Source: JABMMZ01 sp964505065
Lineage (GTDB): Bacteria > Bacteroidota > Bacteroidia > NS11-12g > UBA955
Direction: 5' to 3'
NCBI GenBank assembly: GCA_964505065.1
Contig: CAZDGF010000004.1
Span: forward strand, 1 to 64,000
DNA: 64,000 nt
Part shown: in pieces, positions 1 through 8,605 of the stretch
Position numbering within the stretch: position 1 is the stretch's first letter
Layout: every line of letters starts with the position of its first letter
Translations under genes and position numbers: made by a program
Notes under the pieces: model-generated
Seen by the model: the letters and a program-made list of their open reading frames with translations, nothing else
What the model was told of the DNA's origin: nothing
Databases searched by the model: none

Positions 1-110
1 AATACAAAACCGATGATGCTCAACAAGATGTGTATGCATGGGTGGTGAAAGTAACATCGTATGATGGCAAAGAATATCAATATGAAGGAACTGTAACACT
101 ACTGAGATAG
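1..110 (+). CDS. C-terminal end of a gliding-motility C-terminal-domain protein (partial)
   Basis: This is the 3' end of a gene that begins left of the window. Reading from base 3 gives about 35 residues ending in YEGTVTLLR and a TAG stop at 108-110. The aromatic and glycine-rich ending VYAWVVKVTSYDGKEYQYEG followed by TVTLLR is the closing beta-strand pattern of the gliding-motility-associated (CHU_C, type B T9SS) C-terminal domain, also seen at 3643, 53900 and 60906. The protein is therefore inferred to be secreted by the type IX system. The next gene starts 5 bases after the stop, so the two are probably co-transcribed paralogues. Nothing can be said about the N-terminal part. Confidence 0.8.
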   Translation, partial: YKTDDAQQDVYAWVVKVTSYDGKEYQYEGTVTLLR

Positions 111-115
111 TAAAA

Positions 116-3100
116 ATGAAATTTATAAAACATATAAAACATATTTTTATAGTACTGCTTATTTTTATAAGCAGTACTCCTGTTTTATATGGCTCTCATG
201 TATTAGGTGCTGAAATTTCGTATAAACATATTGTAGCAAATCAATATCAATTTACTGTAAAAGTATATAGAGACTGCAACGAATGTAAGTTTAACAATAA
301 TGGGGGAGGAGGCAATACTCAAAATTGTAATGATATCAATTCATTAAAAGTAAAATGGGCATTCAATACGCCTTATTATAGGGATAGTGTACTTAAAGAC
401 ATTGCTTTAACAAGAATTAAAATTGAAGATATTACACCAACATGTAATTCAGCATTGAGTAGATGTAATATAAATTCAACTATAAACTATGGTTATGAGC
501 AGCAAACATTTGAAGGTGTTTGTGATTTTGGAGATTTAGCTCAAGGCAATAAATGTATGTTTGATATTGGACTTTCAATAGCCTCTCGAAATACAGCAAT
601 TAATCCTTCAATGGCATCTCAAAATTTTTTTAATTTTACAACCATTAATTTATGTGAGAATATACGCAATACGTCTGTAAATTTTAATGAGATACCACAA
701 TTTATATTGTATCAAAATAAAACACACCATTTATCTTTAGGTATTGAAAATACGGATAACGACTCTTTGTTTTTTTCTCTAAAACCTGCAATAATAAACC
801 GAACAATACCAATAGTTTATGAAGTTGGAAGAAGTGCAATAAATCCATTTGGAATATGGTGTAATTATTGTTTACCTAATCCAAATATTCAGCCTTCGGA
901 AGGTTTTTATATTAACCATAAAACAGGCGATATAACATTTACCCCAACAATACTTTCGCAAGGTGGTGTAATAGTAATAGAATGCGAAGAATGGAAAAAA
1001 AACAATAGCGGACAATATTATTTGGCAGGCGTTGTAAGAAGAGATTTTTATGCAGAAATAGCAAGCGAAACCAATAATTTACCAGAGTTATTGAACGAAA
1101 GTAAAGAAATTAAAATATGCGAAGGCGATGCTTTAAATTATCCATTAAATATTTTTGATAGAATTACGCCTGGAAATGCGCCTGATACTGTTAATGTATC
1201 TATGTTTAGCAATATTAATAATTTTAATTTAATAACTACGAATAGTAATACACCGCCATATAAAACTTATTCATTAAAATTAAATAATACAATAGGGCTA
1301 AAAGGCAAACATTTTATTACTTTATTGATAGAGGATAACCATTGTCCATTAAAAGGTATTGTTTCTAAAACTTTGCTATTAAATATTTTAGAAAAACCGA
1401 AATTTAATTATACTTATGAGGTAAAAAATTGTGGTAATTTAAGTGTAAAATCCAGCACACACAACAATGTAAGATGGACAATAAAAACACTGAATGCAGA
1501 TGTTTTAAAACAAGCTATAGGTAGAAATACAAATGTGCAGCTGCCAAATGGAGGCAAATATGTAATTGAAGCTAAAATAGAAGGTAATAATACTTTTTGC
1601 GAATTAATTAAAATTGATACCATAAATATCAGCAATTTTAAAAACCCTGAAATGAGTTTTGCAAAAACAATGAAAGCATGTAAGGAAACAACTGTTAATA
1701 TTGAACCTAATATTTTTAACACTTTTGACGATTTTGAAATTTTTATCAATGAAAAAATTGCGCAATTCCCTTTTTCAAAATATGTAACTAAAAACGAAAG
1801 TATTACAATTAAAGTAGTTCAAAAAAATGGCTGTGCTGTAGAAGAGAAAATTGAACTTACTACTTATCCTGTGCTAAATTATTCTAAATTGATAGATACA
1901 TTTTGTAGCAATTCTGTTTTTCCAATTTTAAATAAAAAATTACTGAATTATCAAAATGCTGAAATTAATGCTATTGATTTATCTGCAAATAATCCAAACA
2001 TAAGTTTAAATCAAATAAACAATGCGGAATGGGCTATTGATATTATAGAAAAGAAAGAAACAAAGGCTCAAATATTTAGTTTAATTACAGATAAAAACAA
2101 TTGTACTTATTTTGATACTTCTAATTTGGTTGTAATAGAACCAAATGAAATAACGACTGTTTTAGAACCAAGTATTTGTAGAAACATTGGCAATTATAAA
2201 TTGCCAACCAATGCAAATGGAAGCTGGGAATGTTTGAATGGCAGTAATTTTTTAAATGGCAATACATTAACTATAAATGAAAACACGCCTAATGAGTTAA
2301 TATTAAATTATACAGAAACAAATAAATGTACGAATACTAAAAATTTCAAGTTATTGGTAAGCGATACAACACCATTAAGTTTGCAAATTGATAGAAATAT
2401 AGAAGTATGCGAAAATGCAACCAATATTGAGCTTAAAGCCAACCCAAATGGCGGCAAATGGCAAGGAGATAATGTATTAGGCAATGAATTTATTGTAAAT
2501 AATGCCAAGGAGAAAAATTCAATTTATTATATTTATAAAAATAACGAAGGCTGTATAAGCAAAGAAACAGTAAATATAAATGTGGTAAAAATACCTGAAA
2601 TAAGTATTCAAACACCATACAATGAAGTATGTGTGGGAGATATGATTAGTTTAGAAGCTGCTTCAAATACAGGTGCAAAAGGCTATTGGTACACAACAGG
2701 CGAAGGGCGATTTACAGATGCAGGAAATTTAATTACTTCTTATATTCCTTCAATTAAAGATGTTCAAAAATCAGAAATTGAATTTTTATATACCTTGCAA
2801 AGCAATACCATTTGTGGCAATGTATCTAAAGGTATAAAAGTAAAAATAAAAGAAGGACCTACAGGGCAAATAATAGACAATTACCCTAAAACACTTTGCG
2901 AGCCTGCAAATATGACTTTTGAAAGCTCGTTTAAAAATATAGATAAGCAAAATTGGTATGTAAATGATTCTTTAATACATGAGTTTGATTACGAATTTAA
3001 AGCCAATACTACGCTAAAAGCAGGTATTTATCATATAAAAACAAAGGTGGAAAATGAAAAATGCAAAGGTGTAGCCATTAGCCAAACCATTGCAATTTTG

Positions 3101-3643
3101 CCAAGTCCAGTGGCTAAAATTACAACAAGCCCTATTTTAAAAATTACACAAGAGTACCCAAGAGTGTATATGAAAGATGTTACCAATTTTAGAAGTGGAG
3201 CTTCTACCAATTGGTATGTAAACAACGAGTGGATAGGCGATGGCAAAGAAATATACCACAACGTGCCTACCAATAAAGATACAGTTTGGCTTAAAATGAA
3301 AACCAAAAGCAATGTATCTGATTGCAATGATTCTATTACAAAATATTTAGTATTTACACCTATTAATTTATTGTACGTTCCCGATGCCTTTTCGCCAGAT
3401 ATGAAAGGACCAGACGATAATAACGTATTTAAAGTAAAAGGACCTGTAATGAAATACTTTTATTTACAAATATTTAACAAATGGGGCGAAATTGTATTTT
3501 TAACCAAAGATATGAACCAAGGATGGGACGGCATAAGTAATACCAAACCCTGCCAACAAGGTGTATATTTTTATAAAATAAATTCTACAGATTTAGATGG
3601 CATTAGCCGAGATTATTCGGGTACTTTAACGCTTATAAGGTAG
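116..3643 (+). CDS. Large secreted protein with gliding-motility-associated C-terminal domain
   Basis: The product has 1175 residues. A Lys-rich start and hydrophobic stretch (residues about 5-28) look like a signal peptide, followed by SHVLGAEISYKHI and VKVYRDCNEC, the typical opening of Bacteroidota proteins that end in the CHU_C domain. The middle consists of beta-sandwich-like segments with spaced Cys and motifs such as NGSWEC and GGKWQGDN, resembling degenerate Ig/PKD-type repeats. The last 90 residues (from about YVPDAFSPD, through FNKWGEIVF and GWDG, to YSGTLTLIR) are the gliding-motility-associated domain, which in this family is a type IX secretion signal. The gene follows another CHU_C gene by 5 bases and converges on rho with a 6-base gap. 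Export and domain are well supported; the ligand or role (adhesin or matrix protein) is unknown. Confidence 0.85.
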   Translation: MKFIKHIKHIFIVLLIFISSTPVLYGSHVLGAEISYKHIVANQYQFTVKVYRDCNECKFNNNGGGGNTQNCNDINSLKVKWAFNTPYYRDSVLKDIALTRIKIEDITPTCNSALSRCNINSTINYGYEQQTFEGVCDFGDLAQGNKCMFDIGLSIASRNTAINPSMASQNFFNFTTINLCENIRNTSVNFNEIPQFILYQNKTHHLSLGIENTDNDSLFFSLKPAIINRTIPIVYEVGRSAINPFGIWCNYCLPNPNIQPSEGFYINHKTGDITFTPTILSQGGVIVIECEEWKKNNSGQYYLAGVVRRDFYAEIASETNNLPELLNESKEIKICEGDALNYPLNIFDRITPGNAPDTVNVSMFSNINNFNLITTNSNTPPYKTYSLKLNNTIGLKGKHFITLLIEDNHCPLKGIVSKTLLLNILEKPKFNYTYEVKNCGNLSVKSSTHNNVRWTIKTLNADVLKQAIGRNTNVQLPNGGKYVIEAKIEGNNTFCELIKIDTINISNFKNPEMSFAKTMKACKETTVNIEPNIFNTFDDFEIFINEKIAQFPFSKYVTKNESITIKVVQKNGCAVEEKIELTTYPVLNYSKLIDTFCSNSVFPILNKKLLNYQNAEINAIDLSANNPNISLNQINNAEWAIDIIEKKETKAQIFSLITDKNNCTYFDTSNLVVIEPNEITTVLEPSICRNIGNYKLPTNANGSWECLNGSNFLNGNTLTINENTPNELILNYTETNKCTNTKNFKLLVSDTTPLSLQIDRNIEVCENATNIELKANPNGGKWQGDNVLGNEFIVNNAKEKNSIYYIYKNNEGCISKETVNINVVKIPEISIQTPYNEVCVGDMISLEAASNTGAKGYWYTTGEGRFTDAGNLITSYIPSIKDVQKSEIEFLYTLQSNTICGNVSKGIKVKIKEGPTGQIIDNYPKTLCEPANMTFESSFKNIDKQNWYVNDSLIHEFDYEFKANTTLKAGIYHIKTKVENEKCKGVAISQTIAILPSPVAKITTSPILKITQEYPRVYMKDVTNFRSGASTNWYVNNEWIGDGKEIYHNVPTNKDTVWLKMKTKSNVSDCNDSITKYLVFTPINLLYVPDAFSPDMKGPDDNNVFKVKGPVMKYFYLQIFNKWGEIVFLTKDMNQGWDGISNTKPCQQGVYFYKINSTDLDGISRDYSGTLTLIR

Positions 3644-3649
3644 TTTTTC

Positions 3650-5386
3650 CTACCCATTCATACTTACTAAAAACTCATTGTTGTTTTGCGTTCCTTCCAT
3701 GTATTTAAGCATCATTTTCATGGCTTCTTCGCTGTTCATGTCGGCTAAATGATTGCGCAATACCCACATTTTTTGAAGGGTGCTTTTATCCAATAGCATA
3801 TCTTCTCTACGGGTGCTGCTGGCTACAATATCTATAGCAGGGTATATACGTTTGTTGCTCAGTTTTCTATCCAATTGTAGCTCCATATTGCCTGTGCCCT
3901 TAAATTCTTCAAATATTACTTCGTCCATTTTGCTGCCTGTTTCTGTAAGTGCTGTAGCTATAATTGTTAGTGAGCCTCCATTTTCAATATTTCGGGCAGC
4001 ACCAAAAAAGCGTTTTGGTTTTTGCAGCGCATTGGCATCTACACCGCCCGAAAGTATTTTGCCCGAAGCTGGCTGCACCGTATTGTAAGCCCTTGCCAAA
4101 CGTGTAATGCTATCTAAAAGAATTACTACATCGTGCCCACTTTCTGTTAGGCGTTTGGCTTTTTCTAATACAATATTTGCTAGCTTAACATGCTTATCTG
4201 CTGGCTCGTCAAAAGTACTGGCTACTACCTCTGCCTTTACATTTCTTGCCATATCTGTAACCTCCTCTGGGCGTTCATCTATCAATAAAATAATAAGATA
4301 AACTTCTGGATGATTGGTAGCTATGGCATTTGCAAGGTTTTTAAGTAATTGGGTTTTACCTGTTTTTGGTTGAGCTACAATTAATCCACGTTGCCCTTTG
4401 CCTATTGGCGATATAATATCAATAATTCTATTGCCATAGTTGTCGTTTTTATCTACTAAGTTTAACTTAGAATCGGGAAATAAAGGTGTAAGATGCTCAA
4501 AGCTTACTCTATCTCTTAGCTCTTCTAATGTTTTACCATTTACACGTTCTATTTTTACTAAAGCAAAATATTTTTCTCCCTCCTTGGGGGGGCGAATAGT
4601 ACCTTGAACGGTATCGCCTGTTTTTAAACCATTGGAGCGTATTTGATTGGGGGCTAAATATACATCATCGGGCGAGGCTTGGTAATTATAATCGGAAGAG
4701 CGTAAAAAGCCAAAACCATCTGGCACCACTTCTAATACACCTTGTGTAGATACTACACTTTCCAAATCCATTAATATTTGAATGCGCTCTCGCTTTGCAG
4801 CTTCTTTTTCTTGTCGTTCCTTATCTTGTGCATCACGTTGGGCATCTCGCTCTGCTTGGCGAATGCGGTTTTCTTCTAATTGCCTTTGCCTGTTTAGTTC
4901 TGCTGGCGAAAGTGGTTTGGGTTCTGTATTTTCGTTTTCCGTTTCGGTAGTTGGTGTATTTTCTTCTTCGTTACTGTTTTCAGAAATTGTATTTTCAGCA
5001 GTTTCTTCTTCAAGAGCTATTGTTTCGGGTTCTTTGTCTATTTGTATTTCTACTATTGGTTGTTCAAAATTGGCAATTTCATCTTCAATTGTTTGCTCAT
5101 TTTCTACCTTGGGTATATCTTTTTTAGCAGCTTTAGGGTTTGGCTGCGTAAGTTTTACTATAGGCTGTCCATTCTCTATTTTTTCTTTTTTAATACGGGG
5201 TTTTTTTGGCTTTTCTTCTGCCGTTGGTTTGATATTATTATCATTGTTTTCTGCATTGTTTTCTAATGCTAATATTTGATTGATAATATCTTCTTTGTTT
5301 AGTGTTTCTGCATTTTGAATGCCTATAGCTTGTGCTATAATTCTAAGCTCCTCAATGGGTTTTGCGTGTATTGGATTTTGCGCCAT
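3650..5386 (-). CDS. rho: Transcription termination factor Rho
   Basis: This is the hexameric RNA helicase that ends transcription. The product has 578 residues, longer than the roughly 420 of E. coli Rho because of a Bacteroidota-type insertion. Residues 1-45 are the Rho N-terminal helical domain. Residues about 46-200 are a low-complexity acidic, Pro-rich and then Arg/Glu coiled region. The RNA-binding OB fold (VPDGFGFLRSSDYNY) lies at about 220-285. The ATPase core has the P-loop QPKTGKTQ at 339-346, Walker B VILLDSITRLARAYN at 421-435, the Q-loop region SGGVDANALQKPKRFFG at 446-462 and the R-loop EEFKGTGNMEL at 493-503. All key residues are present. The gene is convergent with the preceding cargo gene and divergent from a lipoprotein gene. 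The ATG at 5386 gives a good N-terminus. Confidence 0.97.
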   Translation of the reverse strand: MAQNPIHAKPIEELRIIAQAIGIQNAETLNKEDIINQILALENNAENNDNNIKPTAEEKPKKPRIKKEKIENGQPIVKLTQPNPKAAKKDIPKVENEQTIEDEIANFEQPIVEIQIDKEPETIALEEETAENTISENSNEEENTPTTETENENTEPKPLSPAELNRQRQLEENRIRQAERDAQRDAQDKERQEKEAAKRERIQILMDLESVVSTQGVLEVVPDGFGFLRSSDYNYQASPDDVYLAPNQIRSNGLKTGDTVQGTIRPPKEGEKYFALVKIERVNGKTLEELRDRVSFEHLTPLFPDSKLNLVDKNDNYGNRIIDIISPIGKGQRGLIVAQPKTGKTQLLKNLANAIATNHPEVYLIILLIDERPEEVTDMARNVKAEVVASTFDEPADKHVKLANIVLEKAKRLTESGHDVVILLDSITRLARAYNTVQPASGKILSGGVDANALQKPKRFFGAARNIENGGSLTIIATALTETGSKMDEVIFEEFKGTGNMELQLDRKLSNKRIYPAIDIVASSTRREDMLLDKSTLQKMWVLRNHLADMNSEEAMKMMLKYMEGTQNNNEFLVSMNG

Positions 5387-5766
5387 GTAAATGTATTTAT
5401 TTAAAATATTTTTGTAATAAACTATTAGATAAATAAAGTTTTGAAAAAACTATTAAAATTTAAACTAATAAAATATAAAGGGGGTTTTGCCAAAAATAGA
5501 ATTTGATTGTTGATTATCGCTTTTTGGTAGTGCAATAATACATGATTTTAGATACAAAACAAGTATTTATTTTGAATCAGTTGCATTTCATTGTTGAAAT
5601 AATGCTATTTTAAAATATTTATTTTAGCTTAATTTTCTATATAGTTGCATTGTTTTTTTTGTTAATAATTTTTAATAAATAGGGAAAATAAGATTTAGAA
5701 TTTCATAGGTGTGAATAAGATTTCACAAGTAATTTTTTTTTGCACTAATAACTTTATTTTGTATTT
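5387..5766. other. Divergent intergenic region between rho and a lipoprotein gene
   Basis: These 380 bases of very AT-rich DNA separate two genes that point away from each other, so promoters for both must lie here. I saw no open reading frame of note, no hairpin and no convincing TAnnTTTG element. The closest match, TATTTTG at 5755-5761, is one base short and badly spaced from the TTTG at 5739-5742. Confidence 0.5.
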
Positions 5767-6144
5767 ATGAAATTAAATTTTAAATTATCGCTTTCTATTC
5801 TACTTTTATTTTTCGTGCTCATTTCAAGTTGTAAAGACAAAGATAAAGATGCAGCAACTCCAACTACTGGCACATTACAAGTAAATTTTGGGGTAAGATT
5901 TGGGCAATATTTTAGAGATAGTAAACTTAATATAGTAGACAATAAAGTTGATTTTGATTCTAAAATATACCAATATAGTTATGATATTTTAGACGATACA
6001 AAACCCATTACTATTTCAAAAGTAAAAGCACAAAAACATTGTTACAGATACAATTACAGAGATGGCTTTGGAGAAAAAGATTCTACCATTGCTACATTTG
6101 AAATTACAGGTGGTAAAACCACTACAATAACTATAAATAAGTAG
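5767..6144 (+). CDS. Small hypothetical lipoprotein
   Basis: The product has 125 residues. The N-terminus is a classic lipoprotein signal: MKLNFK, a hydrophobic run, then the lipobox LISSC with the lipidated Cys at about residue 22, followed by a charged KDKDKD stretch as in Bacteroidota surface or periplasmic lipoproteins. The mature part is short and beta-rich, with TLQVNFGVRFGQYF near the start and a Thr-rich end (GGKTTTITINK). I recognise no family. It is probably a single-gene unit, divergent from rho and convergent with the toxin-antitoxin remnant at 6171-6643. The lipoprotein call is well supported; the function is unknown. Confidence 0.7.
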   Translation: MKLNFKLSLSILLLFFVLISSCKDKDKDAATPTTGTLQVNFGVRFGQYFRDSKLNIVDNKVDFDSKIYQYSYDILDDTKPITISKVKAQKHCYRYNYRDGFGEKDSTIATFEITGGKTTTITINK

Positions 6145-6170
6145 AAAGCAATTTTTGCCAAATTTTTAAA

Positions 6171-6431
6171 TTACTCATAATGCCCTTTAAGTTAGAAAAC
6201 ATAAAGTGTGTTGTTTGTAATTTGGTAAATAAACTTATGTTCTTTGCTTATTCTTCTCTACCATTTTGGTGCAAGATTAAATTTTAATGCTTCGGGCTTG
6301 CCTATACCTGAATATAGATTATAAAGTATAGCAATTGTAAGTTCCGTTATTTTTTTAAGTATGGCTTTATTTCCAGTTTTTATCCAAAATGCTAAATCTC
6401 TTTCAGTTTCTGGTAAATAAACTATTTGCAT
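6171..6431 (-). pseudogene. YoeB/Txe-type RNase toxin gene with two in-frame stop codons
   Basis: The frame starting with ATG at 6431-6429 overlaps the antitoxin stop by 10 bases, the usual antitoxin-toxin layout. It reads 57 residues (MQIVYLPETERDLAFW, GNKAILKKI, GIGKPEALK, ending APKW), then TAG at 6260-6258, then RRISKEHKFIYQI through LYVF, then TAA at 6194-6192, then LKGHYE and a TAA stop at 6173-6171. The whole frame has 86 codons, the normal YoeB length, and reproduces the family order GIGKPE-L, W-S-RRI--EHR, S-KGHY. The catalytic Glu, Arg and His positions known for E. coli YoeB are all still encoded. Both stops stand where the family normally has Ser. The toxin is therefore judged inactive and recently decayed. 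A sequencing error at both places is less likely but possible. Confidence 0.85.
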
Positions 6432-6643
6432 ATTTCTTTTAGTTCGTCTAAAGTTATTTTTATGCCTTTGCCATTTTTAATATCTTCTCTACCTTGTTGT
6501 ATTTTTTTTACAAATTCAGTATTATAAGGACTTTCAACTTCTTTAGAAACTTCAAATTTTATTTTTAAAGCTTTCATAAAAGCCTTAATAGCATCTATTT
6601 GCGTGTTGTTGGCTGGGTATGCTTTTATGTTTATTGTTTCCAT
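6422..6643 (-). CDS. DUF2683-type antitoxin, partner of the broken YoeB-like toxin
   Basis: The 73-residue product begins METINIKAYP, continues QIDAIKAFMKALKIKFEV and ends KITLDELKEICK. This matches the small DUF2683-type proteins found directly upstream of Txe/YoeB toxins in Bacteroidota. The N-terminal strand with the following helix would be the dimerising or DNA-binding part, and the disordered Lys-rich C-terminus the toxin-binding part. It is intact, while the downstream toxin frame, overlapping by 10 bases, is interrupted twice. The family assignment is from memory of the sequence pattern. The antitoxin role is inferred from the overlap with the toxin frame. Confidence 0.75.
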   Translation of the reverse strand: METINIKAYPANNTQIDAIKAFMKALKIKFEVSKEVESPYNTEFVKKIQQGREDIKNGKGIKITLDELKEICK

Positions 6644-6746
6644 AATTAGGTATTAAAATCTTAATTGCAAATTTAATGAATTTCTTCAAAATAAATAAGT
6701 GTTAGCCATTATAATAGTAGTATATTAAGCTAAGTATAATTTTGTT

Positions 6747-6997
6747 CAACCCTTACAGGGTTGTAGCTGATAATTGTTTCTTTGTTATTAATATTAAACT
6801 CCTACGGAGTTTTTTCTAAATTGTGTTTTTAGGTTATTAATGTTCAACCCTTACAGGGTTGTAGTTGTATAGTTATTTTAAATATTAATGTTGAACTCTT
6901 AGTGAGTTGACAGAATTTATAAAGTAAGCGCAAACCCTGTAAGGGTTTAATATTCATAAGAAAAGTTAGCAGAGAAAAAACAACTCCGTAGGAGTTG
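6747..6997. repeat. Array of six short palindromes at about 49-bp spacing
   Basis: Within the 572-base gap between the antitoxin and mraZ there are six hairpins of two alternating kinds. Kind A is CAACCCTTACAGGGTTG at 6747-6763 and 6845-6861, and in the opposite orientation AAACCCTGTAAGGGTTT at 6932-6948. Kind B is AACTCCTACGGAGTT at 6797-6811, a degenerate form at about 6894-6908, and the opposite orientation CAACTCCGTAGGAGTTG at 6981-6997. The centres are 49, 49, 48, 39 and 49 bases apart. The spacers are AT-rich and unrelated to one another. No open reading frame crosses the region. Confidence 0.8.
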
Positions 6998-7146
6998 GAC
7001 ATTAAATAAAATACTATAGAATTTAATCACAATTCAATTAGATATTAAAAATAGTATGAATTTATTAAAATCTTAAAGTATTCATTTTATTTTTATAAAT
7101 AATTTATAGTCAATAATTTACATCGTAATATAAAATATTTTTCCAC

Positions 7147-7176
7147 AAAGTGGAGTAAAGTGGAGAAAAGTGGATT
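7147..7176 (+). promoter_or_regulatory. Probable MraZ operator: three direct AAAGTGGA repeats
   Basis: Three copies of AAAGTGGA stand in exact 10-bp phase at 7147, 7157 and 7167, about 40 bases upstream of the mraZ ATG. MraZ proteins are known to bind runs of short GTGG-containing direct repeats in front of their own operon, with about 10-bp periodicity and one repeat per subunit contact. The position upstream of and overlapping the expected -33 region, followed by a -7-like element, fits autoregulation of the whole dcw cluster. Confidence 0.8.
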
Positions 7177-7185
7177 TTTTGATTT

Positions 7186-7193
7186 TATCTTTA
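7186..7193 (+). promoter_or_regulatory. Possible -7 element of the mraZ/dcw promoter
   Basis: TATCTTTA matches the Bacteroidota TAnnTTTG element except for the last base and is followed by CCG. It would start transcription at about 7199, giving a leader of roughly 15 bases. The expected -33 position falls inside the third MraZ repeat, so a bound MraZ could block sigma factor. No separate -33 TTTG is visible. Confidence 0.4.
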
Positions 7194-7215
7194 CCGAATT
7201 ATTTTAAAAAGCTGA

Positions 7216-7707
7216 ATGGCACGTTTTATAGGGGAGTTTGAATGCAAAATTGACAACAAAGGAAGAATTATTCTCCCTGCCAAGTTGCGCGCCCAAATTC
7301 CTGATAAGGAAGCCAAGGCAATGGTAATAAACAGAGGTTTTGAAAAATGCTTGGTACTTTATACCAATGCCGATTGGCAGTTGGAAACCGATAAACTACA
7401 AGTGTTGAACGATTTTAACCGCAATGCCCGTAAGTTTATTCGCCAGTTTAACAATGGGGCAAATATTGTAGCCATAGATACAAGCAGCCGTATCAATATT
7501 CCAAATGCTTTGATAGAATATGCAGGGCTAAAAGATGAATTAATTATTTCTTGCTACAACCACAAAATAGAAATTTGGCACAAAGCCCACTATGAAGAGG
7601 AGCTAAAATTTGATGATAAAGAATTTGCTCAATTAGCCGAAGAGCTTATGGGCAATAACAATCCAACCACTAGCATAGGTTTTGATACAGATGGTAAAAA
7701 CGATTAG
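7216..7707 (+). CDS. mraZ: Division/cell-wall cluster transcriptional regulator MraZ
   Basis: The 163-residue protein has two SpoVT/AbrB-like beta modules: FECKIDNKGRIILPAKLR (about residues 8-25) and DTSSRINIPNALIEYAG (about 94-110). The paired D-KGR-P and D-SRI-IP motifs are the MraZ signature. Family members form ring-shaped oligomers that bind the repeats upstream of their own operon; three such repeats lie at 7147-7176. It is the first gene of the dcw cluster, and its last 17 bases overlap the start of rsmH. The C-terminal tail (NNNPTTSIGFDTDGKND) is longer than in E. coli MraZ and looks disordered. Confidence 0.96.
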   Translation: MARFIGEFECKIDNKGRIILPAKLRAQIPDKEAKAMVINRGFEKCLVLYTNADWQLETDKLQVLNDFNRNARKFIRQFNNGANIVAIDTSSRINIPNALIEYAGLKDELIISCYNHKIEIWHKAHYEEELKFDDKEFAQLAEELMGNNNPTTSIGFDTDGKND

Positions 7708-8605
7708 CACATACCACATTCCTGTAATGCTTGCCGAATGTATTGAGGCGCTTAATATTCAGCCTAATGGCGTGTATGTAGATGTTACCTTTGGCGGTGG
7801 CGGACATACAAAAGCCATTTTGCAACAATTGGGCGAAAAAGGCAAATTGTATGCTTTCGACCAAGATACAGATGCAGCACAAAACCTGCCCGATGATGAA
7901 CGATTGGTATTTATCAACCATAATTTTAAATACATCAAACAGTTTTTAACCTATTTAAAAGCCTTGCCTGTAGATGGAATTTTGGCAGATTTAGGTATTT
8001 CTTCTTATCAAATAAACGAAGGCGATAAAGGCTTTGCACATAGGCTGGAGGGCAATTTGGATATGCGTATGGATATGCAAGCCAAGGTAAGTGCTGCCAA
8101 TGTTGTAAACGAATATTCTGAAAAACAATTGCTTAAAATTTTTAACCAATATGGCGAAATTAAAAATGCCTATAAATTGGTAAAAACAATATTAGAAGTT
8201 AGGAAGACAAATACCATTCATACTATTCAAGATTTTAAAGAAGCTATTCAAAATTGTATTCCTGCAAAGGAAGAAAGCAAGTATCTATCGCAAGTATTTC
8301 AAGCATTAAGAATAGAGGTAAACAATGAAATGCAAGCATTGGAAATTTTGCTAAGTAGTAGCGAAGAATTGCTAAATAAAAATGGCAGATTGGTGGTAAT
8401 GAGCTATCATTCATTAGAAGATAGATTGGTAAAAAACCTAATAAATACTGGGAATACAGAAGGCGAATTAATTAAAAATGAATTTGGGCAAAGCCAAGTG
8501 CCTTTTAAAGCCATTACCAAAAAACCAATTATTCCTACTGATAGAGAAATAGCAGAAAACAAACGTGCAAGAAGTGCAAAATTAAGAATAGCAGAAAAAA
8601 TTTGA
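7691..8605 (+). CDS. rsmH: 16S rRNA (cytosine(1402)-N(4))-methyltransferase
   Basis: RsmH (MraW) methylates C1402 of 16S rRNA using S-adenosylmethionine. From the ATG at 7691 the protein has 304 residues; a TTG three codons earlier is possible but less likely. Motifs include the SAM-binding VDVTFGGGGHTKAIL (about 28-42), YAFDQDTDA, DGILADLGISSYQIN (about 98-112) and near the C-terminus VMSYHSLEDRLVKN and ENKRARSAKLR. HIPVMLAE at the N-terminus is the usual family opening, which supports this start. It overlaps mraZ by 17 bases and its TGA stop overlaps the TTG start of ftsL as TTGA. Confidence 0.96.
   Translation: MVKTISTYHIPVMLAECIEALNIQPNGVYVDVTFGGGGHTKAILQQLGEKGKLYAFDQDTDAAQNLPDDERLVFINHNFKYIKQFLTYLKALPVDGILADLGISSYQINEGDKGFAHRLEGNLDMRMDMQAKVSAANVVNEYSEKQLLKIFNQYGEIKNAYKLVKTILEVRKTNTIHTIQDFKEAIQNCIPAKEESKYLSQVFQALRIEVNNEMQALEILLSSSEELLNKNGRLVVMSYHSLEDRLVKNLINTGNTEGELIKNEFGQSQVPFKAITKKPIIPTDREIAENKRARSAKLRIAEKI

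Noticed and set aside
3636..3655. Bidirectional terminator between the first cargo gene and rho
   Set aside because: GGTAG and CTACC can pair around a short T loop, but the 5-bp stem overlaps both stop codons and has no following T-tract.
4782..5279. Open frame of 165 codons on the plus strand opposite rho
   Set aside because: It is the Ser/Arg-rich shadow of the low-complexity Rho N-terminal region and has no recognisable features of its own.
5739..5761. Promoter for the lipoprotein at 5767
   Set aside because: TTTG and TATTTTG are present, but the -7 element is one base short and the spacer is only 12 bases.
6171..6260. Stop-codon recoding (UAG/UAA read as Ser) in the toxin gene
   Set aside because: TAG and TAA are used as normal ends of many genes in the window, such as ftsZ and ftsI, so recoding is not plausible.
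6747..6997. CRISPR-like array
   Set aside because: The repeats are of two alternating kinds, only 15-17 bp, with mixed orientation, and no cas gene is nearby.
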